Shown here in pieces: positions 11,014 to 20,779 of a DNA stretch of 64,000 nucleotides. The stretch covers positions 2,945,649 to 3,009,648 of the forward strand of contig NZ_JAVCWF010000001.1 in assembly GCF_031085375.1 (NCBI RefSeq). Reading direction: 5' to 3'. The number at the start of each line of letters is the position of its first letter. Position 1 is the first letter of the stretch. This DNA comes from Lactiplantibacillus brownii. GTDB taxonomy: Bacteria; Bacillota; Bacilli; Lactobacillales; Lactobacillaceae. Position numbers and translations under genes: made by a program. Under the pieces are notes generated by a model. That model had not been told where the DNA came from. It was given only the letters and a program-made list of their open reading frames with translations, and ran no database searches.

Positions 11014-12405
11014 CTACTCTTCAAACGTCCCAGTCTCACTCAACCGATTAAACCAGCCAGCCGACTTCTTCAACGTCTTCTCCTGCGTATGAATATCATC
11101 GCGAATCAGACCATAGCGGTTGTGATAGGCGTGATTCCAGGACCAGCAATCAATTGCCGTCCAGACAAAGTAGCCTTTGCAGTTGGAACCTGCGTCAATT
11201 CCTTTGGCAAGCGCCGTCAGATGTGCCTTCATGAAGTCAATTCGATAGTCATCTTGGACGACACCATCCGCCGCCATGAAGCGCTCTTCACCAGCGACGC
11301 CCATCCCATTTTCAGAGATAAACCAAGGAATGTTATGATAATTTTCGCGAATATTATCCGCAATGTCAGTCATCGCTTGCGGATAGATTTCCCAACCACG
11401 ATCCACGTTCATCACGCGACCGGGCATCGCATATTCCTTAAAGTAAATGTCCGGTAGCCATGGCTGCAAGCTTTTTGGACTGATATCTGGCCGCTCAACG
11501 CGGAACGGATGGTAATAATTCACACCGAGGTAATCGACAGGGTTAGCCGCGATAATCGCCAATTCAGCCGCGGTCGCGTCCCATAAAACGCCATCGTGAT
11601 CCAAGGTTGCCACTAATTTGGCTGGAAAATGGCCCAGCACAGCTGGATCTAAAAACAGATTATTCGACCAGAGTTCCGCAAATTCGGCCGCGGCCACATC
11701 TGCTGAATCATCCGTCGCCGCATAGGCAGGCGTCAAGTTGAGGATGATCCCAATTTTATGCGCCTTATCTGGGCAAATTTCATGGAAACGTGCAATGGCT
11801 TTCGCCGACGCTAAATTCATGTTATACGCCACTTGTACCGCTTTAGGACCATCTTTCAAACAAGGATAGTGCCAGCCGTACAAGTATTGCCCGTCAACGA
11901 CCACTTTGGGCTCATTGAACGTGAACCAATCATCAACCCGGTCGCCAAATAGTTTAAAGCATTGCGCCGCAAATTTGACGAACAACTCCACCACATGTTT
12001 AGACTCCCAGCCACCGTATTGCTCATAGAGTTCGACCGGCAAGTCAAAGTGATGCAAGTTGAGATACGGCTTAATATGATGGGCCAACATCGCATCAATC
12101 ACATGATTATAGAAAGCAACGCCATCTGGATTCAGGCTAGCCGTTTCAAAATCATCGATCAAACGCGTCCACTGAATCGATGTTCGCAATCCCTTGATAC
12201 CGGCCTTTTCCATCAAAGCTAAATCAGTTTCGTAATCATTGTAAAAGTTCGAAGCGGTATCTGGACCGACACCACTATCAAAAGCCGCTGGATCAGTCGC
12301 AAACCAATAATCGAAGACATTTTGATGCTGCTTATGAAAATTACCTTCAGTTTGTGGGCCCGACGTCGCCGCACCCCAAACAAAGTCCTTCGGAAAAGTG
12401 ACCAT
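11014..12405 (-). CDS. Family 1 glycoside hydrolase (beta-glucosidase/beta-mannosidase type)
   Basis: A GH1 retaining beta-glycosidase, 463 residues, cytoplasmic (no signal peptide). The N-terminus has FPKDFVWGAATSGPQTEG, the acid/base glutamate is in TFNEPKV near residue 168, and the nucleophile in ISENGMG near 370. The C-terminal region lacks the SKKSFYWYK-type phosphate-binding stretch of 6-phospho-beta-glucosidases, and no PTS lies in this operon, so a non-phosphorylated substrate is likely. Given the three mannosidase neighbours, a beta-mannosidase acting on the Man-beta-GlcNAc core is attractive but not proven. It ends the operon GH125-GH38-ROK-GH1. Confidence 0.85.
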   Translation of the reverse strand: MVTFPKDFVWGAATSGPQTEGNFHKQHQNVFDYWFATDPAAFDSGVGPDTASNFYNDYETDLALMEKAGIKGLRTSIQWTRLIDDFETASLNPDGVAFYNHVIDAMLAHHIKPYLNLHHFDLPVELYEQYGGWESKHVVELFVKFAAQCFKLFGDRVDDWFTFNEPKVVVDGQYLYGWHYPCLKDGPKAVQVAYNMNLASAKAIARFHEICPDKAHKIGIILNLTPAYAATDDSADVAAAEFAELWSNNLFLDPAVLGHFPAKLVATLDHDGVLWDATAAELAIIAANPVDYLGVNYYHPFRVERPDISPKSLQPWLPDIYFKEYAMPGRVMNVDRGWEIYPQAMTDIADNIRENYHNIPWFISENGMGVAGEERFMAADGVVQDDYRIDFMKAHLTALAKGIDAGSNCKGYFVWTAIDCWSWNHAYHNRYGLIRDDIHTQEKTLKKSAGWFNRLSETGTFEE

Positions 12406-12418
12406 TTAAACTTTCCTC

Positions 12419-13300
12419 CTAATTCGTTGATTGTTCAAAGTCGACAGCTGCACCGCGCAAGTTGGCCTCGCTGGTATACCGGCATAAAGCTAATTCAGGC
12501 CGAATCGTCGCAATTTCAACTTGTTTGTAGATCTTGTCCAAAGCGGTCTCAATCCCCGGAATCAGTTGCGGGTTATTAGAAATCCCGCCACCTAAAACGA
12601 TCTTTTCTGGATCAAAGCTGTATTGGATATTGAAAATGCCTTGAGCTAAGGCCGCATACATCGTATTCAATTCGCGTTGGGCATCCAAGTCTGCTTTAGC
12701 CGCCAACGTATACAACTTTTCGCCTGTTAAAGGACTGGCCAGCTGTTTACCGGTCGCCGCAAGATACCGGCGAATTGCGTTGGGTACCGTTCCAAGCTCG
12801 CTCAGTGTGCCATGATCATTAATCTTGGTATAGCCAAACTCACCACCAAATAAATGGGCACCATGCCAGATTTGATGATTAAAGATCAACGCACCACCCA
12901 CACCCGTGCCAATCACGAGAAAAGCTAAACTACTGGCACCCGCCCCGGCACCACCAGCTAATTCGGCCAGCGCCGCACAGTTGGCATCATTCTCGAGGCT
13001 AACTGGCACGCCAAAGCGCTCCACGAGTTCCGCTTGAATCGGGAAGTTATGAATATATGGAATTGCACTGGCGCCTTCGATCACGCCGGTCACCTTGTTG
13101 ACGGCCCCTGGGGAACTGATCCCAACACCGGTAATCGGGGCTTGGGTCTTCATCTGCGCGACCTCTGTCGTTAAAACGGTCATAAATTCCGCTTTAGTTT
13201 TCGGTGTCGGTACAGCATGATGGTGCGTTAAAGTGTCATTTTGCCAAATCGCAAATTTAATACTGGTCCCACCAATATCGATCAATCCTAATGTTGACAC
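12419..13300 (-). CDS. ROK-family sugar kinase
   Basis: A 293-residue ROK kinase. The ATP phosphate-binding motif LIDIGGTSIKFA is at residues 5-16, the catalytic aspartate sits in LENDANCAALAE, and LVIGTGVGGALIF follows. The zinc-binding cysteine cluster of many ROK proteins is absent, as in the beta-glucoside kinase BglK type. It should phosphorylate a monosaccharide or disaccharide released by the neighbouring mannosidases; mannose or a beta-linked mannoside is the best guess. It follows GH38 with a 1-base gap and precedes GH1 by 13 bases. Confidence 0.85.
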   Translation of the reverse strand: MSTLGLIDIGGTSIKFAIWQNDTLTHHHAVPTPKTKAEFMTVLTTEVAQMKTQAPITGVGISSPGAVNKVTGVIEGASAIPYIHNFPIQAELVERFGVPVSLENDANCAALAELAGGAGAGASSLAFLVIGTGVGGALIFNHQIWHGAHLFGGEFGYTKINDHGTLSELGTVPNAIRRYLAATGKQLASPLTGEKLYTLAAKADLDAQRELNTMYAALAQGIFNIQYSFDPEKIVLGGGISNNPQLIPGIETALDKIYKQVEIATIRPELALCRYTSEANLRGAAVDFEQSTN

Positions 13301-13301
13301 G

Positions 13302-16013
13302 TTACTTCACCTCGGCGTCCTTAAACAATAATGTTTTGATTTCGGCCGGTTCTAAGTGATCAATGGCTTTATCGGCCAAGGGTTCTTCGAAGAAATTGAC
13401 CACTTGTGGCGTTTCGTCCTTAAAGTTGACCCTCAAATCAGCGGCAGCTTGACCCAAGTTGTAGCCACGTAACGTCACACCCGCCGACTCATTGGCACGT
13501 TTCAAGCTCGTCACTTCAAAAGCTGGGGCGTCAAGTTGCAAATAGTTGCCCGCCGCAGCTAAGTCGCCATTATGATGACCCGTGGCTTGCACGCTAAATG
13601 GCACTTGATTCGTGTGCGCATCATGATAACTGACCAACCGTTGTTCGTCACTCCCATCGTGCAATTCAAGGCTGTAGTTAAAGGTAAATGCGCCTTGAGT
13701 TTGGGCTTCTGGTGTTGCAAAGTAACCCCAGTCCCCAAGTTCACCGACCGAGCGAATCATGGTCAGCGCAATCGTCCCATCAGCTGGCAGGATTTCGTAT
13801 TCATTCAGCCCGATATTTCCAACGGTGACCCCATTTTCAGCATCGTGCAAATTGACGAAGGCTTGTTGATGTTGTGGATTCGTTGGATTTTGCCAAGTCT
13901 TTGCGGGATGATTTGGCCGCGTCACCGTTTCATAAATCGAATCGGCTTCATTCGTATCAGTCACTAAATTGGTCTTGAATAAGACGCGGACCCGATGATC
14001 ACGCATTTGGTTATTTAAGGTCGTTTCAAATTGTAATTGTTTGCTGTGCCGACCTAACGTGATCGTAGTCGTCAGATCCAATGGCCGTAACTCAGCTGAT
14101 CGTTTAGCCGTCCGTTGCGTAATATCAATGATGGCTTTTTCTTCTTTGATCAACGTTTCATCCGCTGAAACGGGGATTTGTAGGTGATTGACCACTTTAA
14201 TAGCCGCACCTAACGCATCATCATGAATCAGCGTCGTTTCCATTGGGAAGTCTGTCGATAAAATAGCTTGATTATCAGCCGTTTGCCGATAAATATATTC
14301 ATTACCCATGTCGCCGGTATCTTCAAAGACCATCATTTGATGATAAGTCTTGCCGGTTTCTCGATTAGTGACCGTTAAGCTACCATCTGCCTCAAGTGTG
14401 GCTTTAACCCACTCGTTGCTGAGTTCGTGGTCATTGCTTGGCGTTGTTGGCGCCACTTCAACGGCTTTGGCAGCCACGGACTTCGCTTGTAAGCCAAAGG
14501 CTTCCCAAGCAAAGGCTGGTAGTCCAGTGATATTCAAGGCAATCGTAATTTCAATGGCTTGATACGCAATCCGGAAGCTGTCTTTTGGTAAGTCATAATG
14601 GAAGCCAATCTCTTGGTTAACGACCCGGAATGGGATGGCTTGACCATTATGATCAACAACGGCTAATTCTGGTAAGGCCGCTAACTCGGCTTCAAGTTCG
14701 GCACGTTGTTCTTGAATCGTCCCAGCTTCACTAAAGTTACGGCGATCCCATTCGATTGTTACTTCAGTGAGGCCAGACTTCGGATAGCCTGCCGTATTTA
14801 CCACGACAAATGGTTTGGCACTCGCATCAAAATCAGTAGTCTTCACCCGACTAGTGAGCAAGGTCAAGGCGTCTTGCGCGACAAACCGACCCACTTCACG
14901 CGACTTAGCAAAACGCGTCATCATTTCGCGGTGAACATCATCAACAGAACAGCCACAGATGCTGTCGTGTGGGTGATTTTGCAACAATAGTTTCCAAGCA
15001 TAACGTAGCCGATCATGTGGATAATCTTTGGCTGGATAGGCCATCGTCGCCAATGGTTCCGCTTGATTTTCGATTAAGCGTTCAGTCTTGGTATTCGTTT
15101 GCTTGAGATAAACGCGACTGGATGCGGTATTGGCTAACGTATACCAGCCATCCGTTTCTTGACTCGTTAATTCACCATGAATGGTACTCAAATCCTTGGG
15201 GAGATCTTCACTCAATGTCTTCAAATAGTCGGTAAAGTTTGTATGAATAAATTCATAATCTGGATAAAGCTGGTTGGCAACTTTAATTGCCTTGGTGACG
15301 TTCAGCTGAACTGGTTGGTGGTCAACCCCATTCATCATGAGGAGATCACCGGTTGAAGCAAACTTTTCAGCATCCGCTAACTTTTGGTCCCAGAAAGCCT
15401 TCGCTTTATCGGGTTCAACTGGAATTTCATTCCCATTACTGTACCAGTTTGCAAATAACAACCCTAAAATCTTCGAACCATCGGGACCTTGCCACCACAT
15501 TTCTGAATATTGTGATTCATAGTCTGCATCACCCGTTTGGTTATTAAACCCAGTTGGAGTGACCCCCCGGCCAAAAGCAGCTGTCTTCAAGTTCGCTAAG
15601 GCCATCATTTGTGGCGTCTGACCCATATTCCCGAAAGTATCGGGGAAATAGCCCAGTGGTACTGTTTGACCATACTTTTTAGCTTCGTCCCGACCTACGA
15701 TCATGTTACGCACGTTGGATTCAGGACTGATCAAGAAATCATCTTGTAAGATGTAAAATGGTCCAATACGCAGCTTCCCGGCTCGAATGGCGGCCGCAAC
15801 TTCTGGCTTACGTTCTGGTCGAACTTCCAAATAATCATCAAGCGCGATCATTTGGCCATCTAAATGGAAGCTATCGAAATCGGGATCATGCTTAAAAATA
15901 TCCAGTAAATTATCGACTAAAGTGACCAAGCGCATGTGGTGTTGCTCAAAGGGCATGTACCATTCGCGGTCCCAGTGACTATGTGAAATAATAAATACTT
16001 TTTTCTTTGTCAT
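13302..16013 (-). CDS. Alpha-mannosidase, GH38 (MngB-like)
   Basis: A 903-residue cytoplasmic GH38 alpha-mannosidase. The zinc site begins with SHSHWDREWY at residues 10-19, the nucleophile aspartate is in GYFPDTFGNMGQ near 120, and a further metal histidine is in NHPHDSICGCSVDD near 350. The remainder is the beta-sandwich half of GH38. It trims alpha-1,3 or other alpha-mannosides from imported oligosaccharides. Similar enzymes occur in S. pneumoniae and E. coli (MngB, 877 residues). Upstream is GH125, 10 bases away, so both are co-transcribed. Confidence 0.93.
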   Translation of the reverse strand: MTKKKVFIISHSHWDREWYMPFEQHHMRLVTLVDNLLDIFKHDPDFDSFHLDGQMIALDDYLEVRPERKPEVAAAIRAGKLRIGPFYILQDDFLISPESNVRNMIVGRDEAKKYGQTVPLGYFPDTFGNMGQTPQMMALANLKTAAFGRGVTPTGFNNQTGDADYESQYSEMWWQGPDGSKILGLLFANWYSNGNEIPVEPDKAKAFWDQKLADAEKFASTGDLLMMNGVDHQPVQLNVTKAIKVANQLYPDYEFIHTNFTDYLKTLSEDLPKDLSTIHGELTSQETDGWYTLANTASSRVYLKQTNTKTERLIENQAEPLATMAYPAKDYPHDRLRYAWKLLLQNHPHDSICGCSVDDVHREMMTRFAKSREVGRFVAQDALTLLTSRVKTTDFDASAKPFVVVNTAGYPKSGLTEVTIEWDRRNFSEAGTIQEQRAELEAELAALPELAVVDHNGQAIPFRVVNQEIGFHYDLPKDSFRIAYQAIEITIALNITGLPAFAWEAFGLQAKSVAAKAVEVAPTTPSNDHELSNEWVKATLEADGSLTVTNRETGKTYHQMMVFEDTGDMGNEYIYRQTADNQAILSTDFPMETTLIHDDALGAAIKVVNHLQIPVSADETLIKEEKAIIDITQRTAKRSAELRPLDLTTTITLGRHSKQLQFETTLNNQMRDHRVRVLFKTNLVTDTNEADSIYETVTRPNHPAKTWQNPTNPQHQQAFVNLHDAENGVTVGNIGLNEYEILPADGTIALTMIRSVGELGDWGYFATPEAQTQGAFTFNYSLELHDGSDEQRLVSYHDAHTNQVPFSVQATGHHNGDLAAAGNYLQLDAPAFEVTSLKRANESAGVTLRGYNLGQAAADLRVNFKDETPQVVNFFEEPLADKAIDHLEPAEIKTLLFKDAEVK

Positions 16014-16023
16014 TATTAATTAG

Positions 16024-17313
16024 CTACCTTTCAATTTTAAAACCAAGCGTCGTCAACAATAATTCGCAATACATCATATTTGCCCACGAGAACCATTCCC
16101 GCGTAAAACGCTGATCATCATTGACATCAAAGGACTCATGCATGAGAGCCGTCCCACCTGTCGTCTGGATCAACGTCGTTAAGGCGGCCAACTGTTGCTC
16201 CCGACTATTCGTGGTCAGGCCCTCCATCGCGATTGCAATCGGCCAAATATAATCTTTCGGCGTATGTGGGCTTCCTTGCCCCGCCGCCAAACGACCACTG
16301 TAATAGTAAGGATTTTCCGGACTCAGCAACGTTTGCCGCGTCCGCTGATAATTAACATCCAACAGATCACAATAGCCCAGGTAGGGCGCACTCAACAAAC
16401 TTGGCACATTACCATCATCCATCAAGCTCGCCTGACCTAAACCATCGACTTCATAGGCGTAAACTTTTTCGCCATTCGCATTCGTGGTATAGCCAAACGT
16501 CTCAATCCCTGCTTTAACAGTCGTTTGCAAGCGCTGAGCACGGGTAACAATGTTCGGATCAGCCAGAACACTACTGAAGATTTTTTGTAAATAACCAAGA
16601 ATCACCACGGCAAACATATTGGCAGGAACGAGATAACCGTACTCACAAGCATCATCACTAGGTCGAAAGCCGGACCAGATCATGCCAGTATCACCGACCG
16701 GACTGCCCTTGCCACCCTGTGGTAAGGAATCTTCAGGATGATCCTGTGTTCGAATGAATTGATATGACGAGGTCGCATGATGTTGTTCAACTTCAAAAGT
16801 CGTTAACAGTTGTTTGACCCCCGTGACAAAGTTAGCATCGAATTGCGCCGTCGCACCGGTATTCTTATAAAGGAGATACGCCAACTGCACCGGGTAACAT
16901 AGTGAATCAATTTCAAATTTTCGTTCCCAGATCCACGGCCCCATCGCGGTCTGATCAGACTGATGGCCATGGCTGTTAGCGGTTTCATTAAAAGCATTGG
17001 CATAAGGATCAATCGTCATATTGAAAAACTGCCGTTGAACGACCCGCGTAATCAGCTGGGCAATCTTAGGTTCAGCATGCGCCAAAGCAAGGTACGGCCG
17101 CACTTGCGCTGTCGAATCCCGTTGCCACATTGCCGGAATATCCCCGGTCAAAATGAAAGCATAACCCTGTTCATCATCCGAAATTGTGGTGGCTAGCGTA
17201 TTTAAAAAAGTCTTTTGAAAAACCGTCCCTAATTTAGGATCCAATGGCTGGCTTAGCTGCGTAATCTTCGTGACAAAAGCCTGCACATCCTTATCAACAT
17301 AATTCGTGGTCAT
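16024..17313 (-). CDS. Exo-alpha-1,6-mannosidase, GH125 (DUF1237)
   Basis: A 429-residue GH125 protein of the (alpha/alpha)6 fold that removes alpha-1,6-linked mannose with inversion. Recognisable parts are the MWQRDSTAQVRPYL motif near residue 60, PYANAFNE near 100, ERKFEIDSLCYPVQLAY near 130, SGFRPSDDACEYGYLVPANMF near 215, and a C-terminal HESFDVND. No signal peptide. It is the first gene of the mannoside operon and faces the GntR regulator across an operator-rich gap. In S. pneumoniae and Clostridium perfringens the same family acts with GH38 and GH92 on N-glycans. Confidence 0.92.
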   Translation of the reverse strand: MTTNYVDKDVQAFVTKITQLSQPLDPKLGTVFQKTFLNTLATTISDDEQGYAFILTGDIPAMWQRDSTAQVRPYLALAHAEPKIAQLITRVVQRQFFNMTIDPYANAFNETANSHGHQSDQTAMGPWIWERKFEIDSLCYPVQLAYLLYKNTGATAQFDANFVTGVKQLLTTFEVEQHHATSSYQFIRTQDHPEDSLPQGGKGSPVGDTGMIWSGFRPSDDACEYGYLVPANMFAVVILGYLQKIFSSVLADPNIVTRAQRLQTTVKAGIETFGYTTNANGEKVYAYEVDGLGQASLMDDGNVPSLLSAPYLGYCDLLDVNYQRTRQTLLSPENPYYYSGRLAAGQGSPHTPKDYIWPIAIAMEGLTTNSREQQLAALTTLIQTTGGTALMHESFDVNDDQRFTREWFSWANMMYCELLLTTLGFKIER

Positions 17314-17462
17314 CGTTTCACCTCATATTTGATATATCATTTTCTGTCATTATAACATGCTGATACCGGTTGTCTATATCAAATTATGACTTTTTCTTCC
17401 CTTTTTACCGCAAAAATGATATATTAGCATTAAAATTAATCAAACAAGGAGGAAACTTGCTG
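17314..17462. promoter_or_regulatory. Divergent promoter region with three TGATATA-type operator sites
   Basis: TGATATATCA, a 10-bp palindrome, lies at 17330-17339; TATATCA at 17375-17381, 42 bases on; and TGATATATTA at 17417-17426. These flank the start regions of the minus-strand GH125 operon and the plus-strand GntR-GH92 operon and are the likely binding sites of the adjacent GntR regulator. Operator function is inference from repetition and position. Confidence 0.55.
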
Positions 17463-18530
17463 ATGCCACGGAAAGAACCCCGTTACTTAACCATTTACAA
17501 TGATTTAAAACAACAGATTTTGTCTGGCAAATTGCAGCCAGATGATCAGTTACCAACTGAATTACAGCTCGCCCACAGCTATCAAGTGAGTCGCATCACG
17601 TCTAAACGTGCGCTAACAGAGCTAGAAAGCCGTGATTTGATCTATCGCCAACAAGGTAGTGGGAGTTTCGTGCAACGCCACGAGTCCGCAAATTCGAGTA
17701 AACAACTACTGGTCGTTTTGCCATTTCCTACCGATGCGGGCCTAGGTGACTATGCTTCAGGAATCAGTGCGGCAGCTAATACACGGCATTATCAAGCTGT
17801 GACCATGGACCCACGTGGTTTTGCACAGCTTAGCCCCACCGAGATCAAACATAACTACGCGGGGATCATTTACTTACCGCAGGATCTGTACCAAGAAGCG
17901 GAGCAACTTTATTTGTTGAAACTAGAAAAAGTCCCCCTCGTTTTGCTTGATAAATCCTTACCTGAACTAGAATTACCAGTGGTTGCCGCTGATAACTTCA
18001 ATGGTGGTCAACTGGCAACTGAGCATCTCATCAAGTTGCATCATCAACAGATCTTGTTTTACGCTCAAAACCCACAAGCCGTCCTGCCAAGTTCGGTTTA
18101 TGAACGTTACTTTGGTTATCTGCGAGCTTTGCATCAAGCGGCGTTAAAGCCAGTCGCATCGATCCACGAACTTGCGGCGTTAAATCAGCTGACCCCGAGT
18201 GCTTGGCTGGATTATCTCCAAAAACATCATATTTCGGCGATCGTCGTTGAAAACGACCTGATTGCCATTAAGTTGATGAATCGCTTACGAGCCGTGGACG
18301 CAACCATTTGGCAACGTTTGTCGATCATCGGCTTTGATAACATCCAAGCGGCCAGTCTGACCTATCCAGCGTTAACGACCATGGCACAAGACTTCAAAGG
18401 CATGGGCAAGAAAGCTGTCGAACTACTCTTAAATCCACCGGCCAAGCCAAAAATCGAACGATTGCCGGTCAAATTAATCAAACGGGCTTCCACCAGACCG
18501 TTTACTTCTAAGGAGGAAAAACTCTCTTGA
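17463..18530 (+). CDS. GntR-type regulator with LacI-like sugar-binding domain
   Basis: A 355-residue AraR-like regulator: an N-terminal GntR winged helix (about residues 5-70, LQPDDQLPTELQLAHSYQVSRITSKRALTEL) fused to a LacI/periplasmic-binding-protein effector domain (about 85-350) with the terminal motif IIGFDNIQAASLTYPALTT. The start at 17463 has AAGGAGG upstream; the frame is open further but the extra residues are not like the family. It should control its own operon with GH92 and the divergent GH125 operon. A paralogue with the same architecture lies at 44002-45057. Confidence 0.93.
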   Translation: MPRKEPRYLTIYNDLKQQILSGKLQPDDQLPTELQLAHSYQVSRITSKRALTELESRDLIYRQQGSGSFVQRHESANSSKQLLVVLPFPTDAGLGDYASGISAAANTRHYQAVTMDPRGFAQLSPTEIKHNYAGIIYLPQDLYQEAEQLYLLKLEKVPLVLLDKSLPELELPVVAADNFNGGQLATEHLIKLHHQQILFYAQNPQAVLPSSVYERYFGYLRALHQAALKPVASIHELAALNQLTPSAWLDYLQKHHISAIVVENDLIAIKLMNRLRAVDATIWQRLSIIGFDNIQAASLTYPALTTMAQDFKGMGKKAVELLLNPPAKPKIERLPVKLIKRASTRPFTSKEEKLS

Positions 18531-20662
18531 AAATTGATGAAATTGATATTCGTCAGGGGACTGCTAACACCCCACAACGTTCACATGGTAATTGTTTACC
18601 TTATGTTGGTGTCCCTTTTGGGATGAACTATTTTAGTGTGCAAACTAATGGTGCCGCGGGGGCTTGGTTCTTTCAACCAGACTCACCGCGATTCGAAGGC
18701 ATCCGTCTCACTCACCAGCCTAGTCCTTGGATTGGGGACTACAATCACCTACTCTTGACCGCCATTCAATGGGACGATGCCACACAAAAACCGGATTTAG
18801 CCGGCAATTATCGGCCAACTGAAGCCACCTTCAACGCACATCATTTAGCGCTTTTTGATGATCATTTTAACGTGCAAACTGATCTCATTCCCACAGCCTA
18901 TGGCGCCGCACTGAACTATGACTTTCAACAGTTAGAATTAGCGCACCATGGCGTTGCGATTCAATTACCAGACGAGGGGCGCTTCGAATTCACTGCGACT
19001 GGACTCAAATTAGCGGTCTCGGACTATCACGGTGGCGAAGATCAAAACTTAACGATGTTTTTTGAACTCAGCATTCCCAATTTTGACGCTGAGAATTCTG
19101 GCTATTATGACGCACAAAATCATTGGCACACCGCGACGAATGGCACTGGCAAACCCTTAACCCTGCTACTGGCGACCACCGCGGCTACCGTCGCTTGTCA
19201 ACTCGCAACATCGTACGTGAGTGCTGAACAAGCCACTCTAAACTTGCAACGACTCCAAACTTCAACCAGCGCAACCCTGAAAAATGAAAGCGCTGACGCG
19301 TGGAATGATTATCTCGGCCGTATTAGTGTCCGTGACCATCATCCGGCTGTCGTTCAAACTTTCTACACTTGCTTATATCGGTTATTCTTGTTCCCACAAC
19401 GTTGTTACGAATTAGACGCCAACCAGCAACCAGTTCACTACGATACCATGGCTAAAACAGTAAAAACCGGACGACTTTACACTAACAATGGCTTCTGGGA
19501 CACGTCTAAAACGGTTTATTCCCTCTTTTCGATTCTGGCACCAGAACTCTTACCTAAATTCTTACGGGGCTTTTTGACTAGCTATCAAGAAACGGGCTTT
19601 CTGCCTCGTTGGCTGGCCCCAGATGAACGGGGCATGATGCCTGGGAATTTAGTCGATTCTGTCATTGCCGAGGCTGCCCAAAAAGGCCTGGCAACTGAGC
19701 TAATGCCAGCTTTACTCGCAGCGATGCAGGATAGCGATTCGAAAAGCGCTATTAGCGAACGCTATGGCCGTCAAGGCAGTGCTGACTATGACAAATTTGG
19801 CTATATTCCCGCTGATAACTACTCGGAAAGTGTCAATTGGACGCAAGACTACTCTTATAGTGACTATTGTATCGGTCAAGTTGCACAGACTTTGGACCAA
19901 CCCGCAGTCGCCGAAAAATACTGGCAATTGTCGAAACGCTATCTCAACTTATTAGATCCGGCAACCGGCTTTTTGCGGCCCAAGACTAGTGATGGTAAGT
20001 TTAAACCGAATTTCGTGCCTGACCGTTGGGGCACTGATTACACGGAAGGTAGTGCTTGGCAAAACAGTTATAGCGCCTTTCATGATATTGATGGATTGAT
20101 CGCCGCTATGGGTGGAAAAGACCGCTTTGACGCGCAATTAACCGCGTTATGCAATGCTAAACCGACCTATCATGTCGGTGGTTATGAAATGGTTATTCAT
20201 GAAATGTCTGAATTAGCCGCCGTCGACTACGGCCAACTCGCGATTTCAAACCAGCCGAGCTTCCATTTGCCGTATTTATTCGATTACAGTGGGCATCCAG
20301 AAAAGACCCAAGTGACCGTTAAACAATTGCGCAAGCTCTTCAATGCTTCCACAACCGGATTTCCTGGTGATGAAGATAACGGTTCAATGGCTGGCTGGTT
20401 CATCTTTGCCTGCCTTGGCTTCTATCCAGTTTGCCCAGCCGATGCCGAATACGCTTTGGGAATCCCTGCTTTTGATCAAGTGACACTGCATTTAGCCGAT
20501 CACGACTTAACTTTGACCACTGCCAATAACCATGAACACAACAACTTCGTGCAAAGTCTGTGCGTAGACGGTGAACCCTTTGACGCAGTAACCATTAGTC
20601 ATCAACAATTAATGACTAGCGCTCGCCTAGAAACACGCTTGGGACTTGTTCCTAATCATTAA
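18527..20662 (+). CDS. Alpha-1,2-mannosidase, GH92
   Basis: A 711-residue calcium-dependent GH92 mannosidase. Family marks are GNCLPYVGVPFGMNYFSVQT at the N-terminus, FEGIRLTHQPSPWIGDY near residue 65, TNNGFWDTSKTVYSLFSIL near 325, and the base-carrying PGDEDNGSMAGWFIFACLGFYPV near 625. No signal peptide, so it is intracellular. Translation starts at a TTG (18527) that overlaps the regulator's TGA in the tetramer TTGA, with AAGGAGG correctly spaced; no better ATG exists. It probably removes alpha-1,2-mannose from high-mannose glycans before GH38 and GH125 act. Confidence 0.93.
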   Translation: MKIDEIDIRQGTANTPQRSHGNCLPYVGVPFGMNYFSVQTNGAAGAWFFQPDSPRFEGIRLTHQPSPWIGDYNHLLLTAIQWDDATQKPDLAGNYRPTEATFNAHHLALFDDHFNVQTDLIPTAYGAALNYDFQQLELAHHGVAIQLPDEGRFEFTATGLKLAVSDYHGGEDQNLTMFFELSIPNFDAENSGYYDAQNHWHTATNGTGKPLTLLLATTAATVACQLATSYVSAEQATLNLQRLQTSTSATLKNESADAWNDYLGRISVRDHHPAVVQTFYTCLYRLFLFPQRCYELDANQQPVHYDTMAKTVKTGRLYTNNGFWDTSKTVYSLFSILAPELLPKFLRGFLTSYQETGFLPRWLAPDERGMMPGNLVDSVIAEAAQKGLATELMPALLAAMQDSDSKSAISERYGRQGSADYDKFGYIPADNYSESVNWTQDYSYSDYCIGQVAQTLDQPAVAEKYWQLSKRYLNLLDPATGFLRPKTSDGKFKPNFVPDRWGTDYTEGSAWQNSYSAFHDIDGLIAAMGGKDRFDAQLTALCNAKPTYHVGGYEMVIHEMSELAAVDYGQLAISNQPSFHLPYLFDYSGHPEKTQVTVKQLRKLFNASTTGFPGDEDNGSMAGWFIFACLGFYPVCPADAEYALGIPAFDQVTLHLADHDLTLTTANNHEHNNFVQSLCVDGEPFDAVTISHQQLMTSARLETRLGLVPNH

Positions 20663-20712
20663 CCGGTTATTGCAAAACTTGAAACCAATAGTTTGCTAAA
20701 ATATCACTAAAT

Positions 20713-20762
20713 AAGCCGAGCCACCAGTAACTGATTAACAGTTATCGGTGGCTCGGCTTTTA
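20713..20762 (+). terminator. Terminator of the GntR-GH92 operon
   Basis: GCCGAGCCACC and GGTGGCTCGGC form an 11-bp perfect outer stem with an inner TAACTG/CAGTTA pairing, followed by CTTTTA. The insertion sequence begins at the next base, so the U-tract runs straight into the element. Confidence 0.9.
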
Positions 20763-20779
20763 GAGTCTGGGACAAAACC

